From NCBI GenBank assembly GCA_030950825.1, contig JAUZQT010000073.1, positions 1-7,029 of the forward strand: a stretch of DNA of 7,029 bases, in the 5' to 3' direction. The DNA is from Mariprofundaceae bacterium. GTDB lineage: Bacteria; Pseudomonadota; Zetaproteobacteria; Mariprofundales; Mariprofundaceae. The notes below the pieces were generated by a model. That model did not search any database, was not told where the DNA came from, and saw only the letters and a program-made list of their open reading frames with translations. Both the position numbers and the translations under genes were made by a program. Of the stretch, positions 6,820 to 7,029 are shown in pieces; positions within the stretch are counted from its first letter, which is position 1, and the number at the start of each line of letters is the position of its first letter.

Positions 6820-6876
6820 TGGATTCCCAATACAGACCTGCCTGTGCGTGCCGCACACAGACATTTGGAAATGACG
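6820..6876. repeat. Diverged palindromic element (GGATTCCC...GGAAATGACG)
   Basis: TGGATTCCCAA at the left and TTGGAAATGACG at the right form imperfect terminal arms; ATTCCCAA (6823-6830) and TTGGAAAT (6865-6872) pair at 7 of 8 positions. A second stem, TGTGCG-TGC-CGCACA (6843-6857), sits inside. The outer wording resembles the GGATTCCCGC...GCGGGAATGACG palindromes scattered between genes in many proteobacteria, so I read it as a decayed copy. It lies upstream of the carbonic anhydrase gene and may be in its leader. Confidence 0.5.
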
Positions 6877-6914
6877 TTTTTTAGTCCACATTATTCATGA
6901 ATCGCCGTGATGAT

Positions 6915-7022
6915 CGCGCCGAAGCTTTGTTTGCAACGAATTTTTTACCATGAGTGCCGTAGCCATGCATACGGTCGATTGGCAAAGGATTCGTTGCGAA
7001 CAAAGGAGCAAGCGAGGGCGCG
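6915..7022. repeat. 108-base dyad at the right edge
   Basis: CTTTGTTTGCAACGAAT (6925-6941) and ATTCGTTGCGAACAAAG (6989-7005) are reverse complements at 16 of 17 positions. Outside them CGCGCC (6915-6920) pairs with GGCGCG (7017-7022), and inside CCGTA (6957-6961) pairs with TACGG (6970-6974). Together they make a long interrupted stem with no convincing reading frame. It may be a dispersed repeat, a non-coding RNA, or the end of an element that continues past the window. Apart from the elements listed here, 6755-7029 holds nothing I can support. Confidence 0.65.
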
Positions 7023-7029
7023 GCAGCAT

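Noticed and set aside
6897..6953. Plus-strand 18-codon frame starting at an ATG
   Set aside because: It has no ribosome binding site and lies within the dyad arm.
6915..7022. Integron attC site
   Set aside because: The arms lack the RYYYAAC and GTTRRRY core sites in the expected positions, and no cassette array or integrase is seen.
6895..7029. Minus-strand open frame of 44 codons running off the right edge
   Set aside because: It is made almost entirely of the 108-base dyad, and the translation shows no recognisable domain. It could only be judged with more sequence.
1..7029. CRISPR arrays, tRNA or rRNA genes, and transposase genes
   Set aside because: I saw no regularly spaced direct repeats, tRNA-like fold or rRNA sequence, and no transposase-like frame on either strand.

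Overview
The window looks like a chromosomal segment of a moderate- to low-GC proteobacterium, most likely a gammaproteobacterium. The basis is a full-length, membrane-anchored, FadE-type acyl-CoA dehydrogenase with its long C-terminal domain, a YgiQ protein that aligns closely with my memory of the E. coli protein, and a periplasmic delta-class carbonic anhydrase of the kind described in the sulfur oxidiser Thiomicrospira crunogena. No sequence feature fixes the genus. A zetaproteobacterium or another marine chemolithotroph lineage cannot be excluded.

Layout: 1-176 is a leader containing a long imperfect hairpin (28-93) and a strong ribosome binding site. Three genes follow on the plus strand: fadE (177-2579), trpC (2660-3457) and ygiQ (3522-5693). 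Gaps of 80 and 64 bases separate them, and each gap holds an inverted repeat. A 152-base convergent gap (5694-5845) contains a perfect 16-bp inverted repeat. A delta carbonic anhydrase gene lies on the minus strand (5846-6754) with a good Shine-Dalgarno sequence. The last 275 bases (6755-7029) hold no convincing gene. They carry a string of repeat-like or foldable elements: a third copy of the GTAACT(G/A)TTCAGC motif, a diverged palindrome of the GGATTCCC...GGAAATGACG type, and a 108-base dyad running almost to the window edge.

The genes do not form one pathway. fadE serves fatty-acid beta-oxidation and trpC serves tryptophan synthesis, away from other trp genes. ygiQ is a conserved radical-SAM protein of unknown role. 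The carbonic anhydrase interconverts CO2 and bicarbonate in the periplasm. I see no obvious new multi-gene system. The most unusual material is (a) the delta carbonic anhydrase, whose histidine pattern resembles the alpha class and which is flanked by inverted copies of one 13-base motif, and (b) the structured non-coding elements at both window ends.
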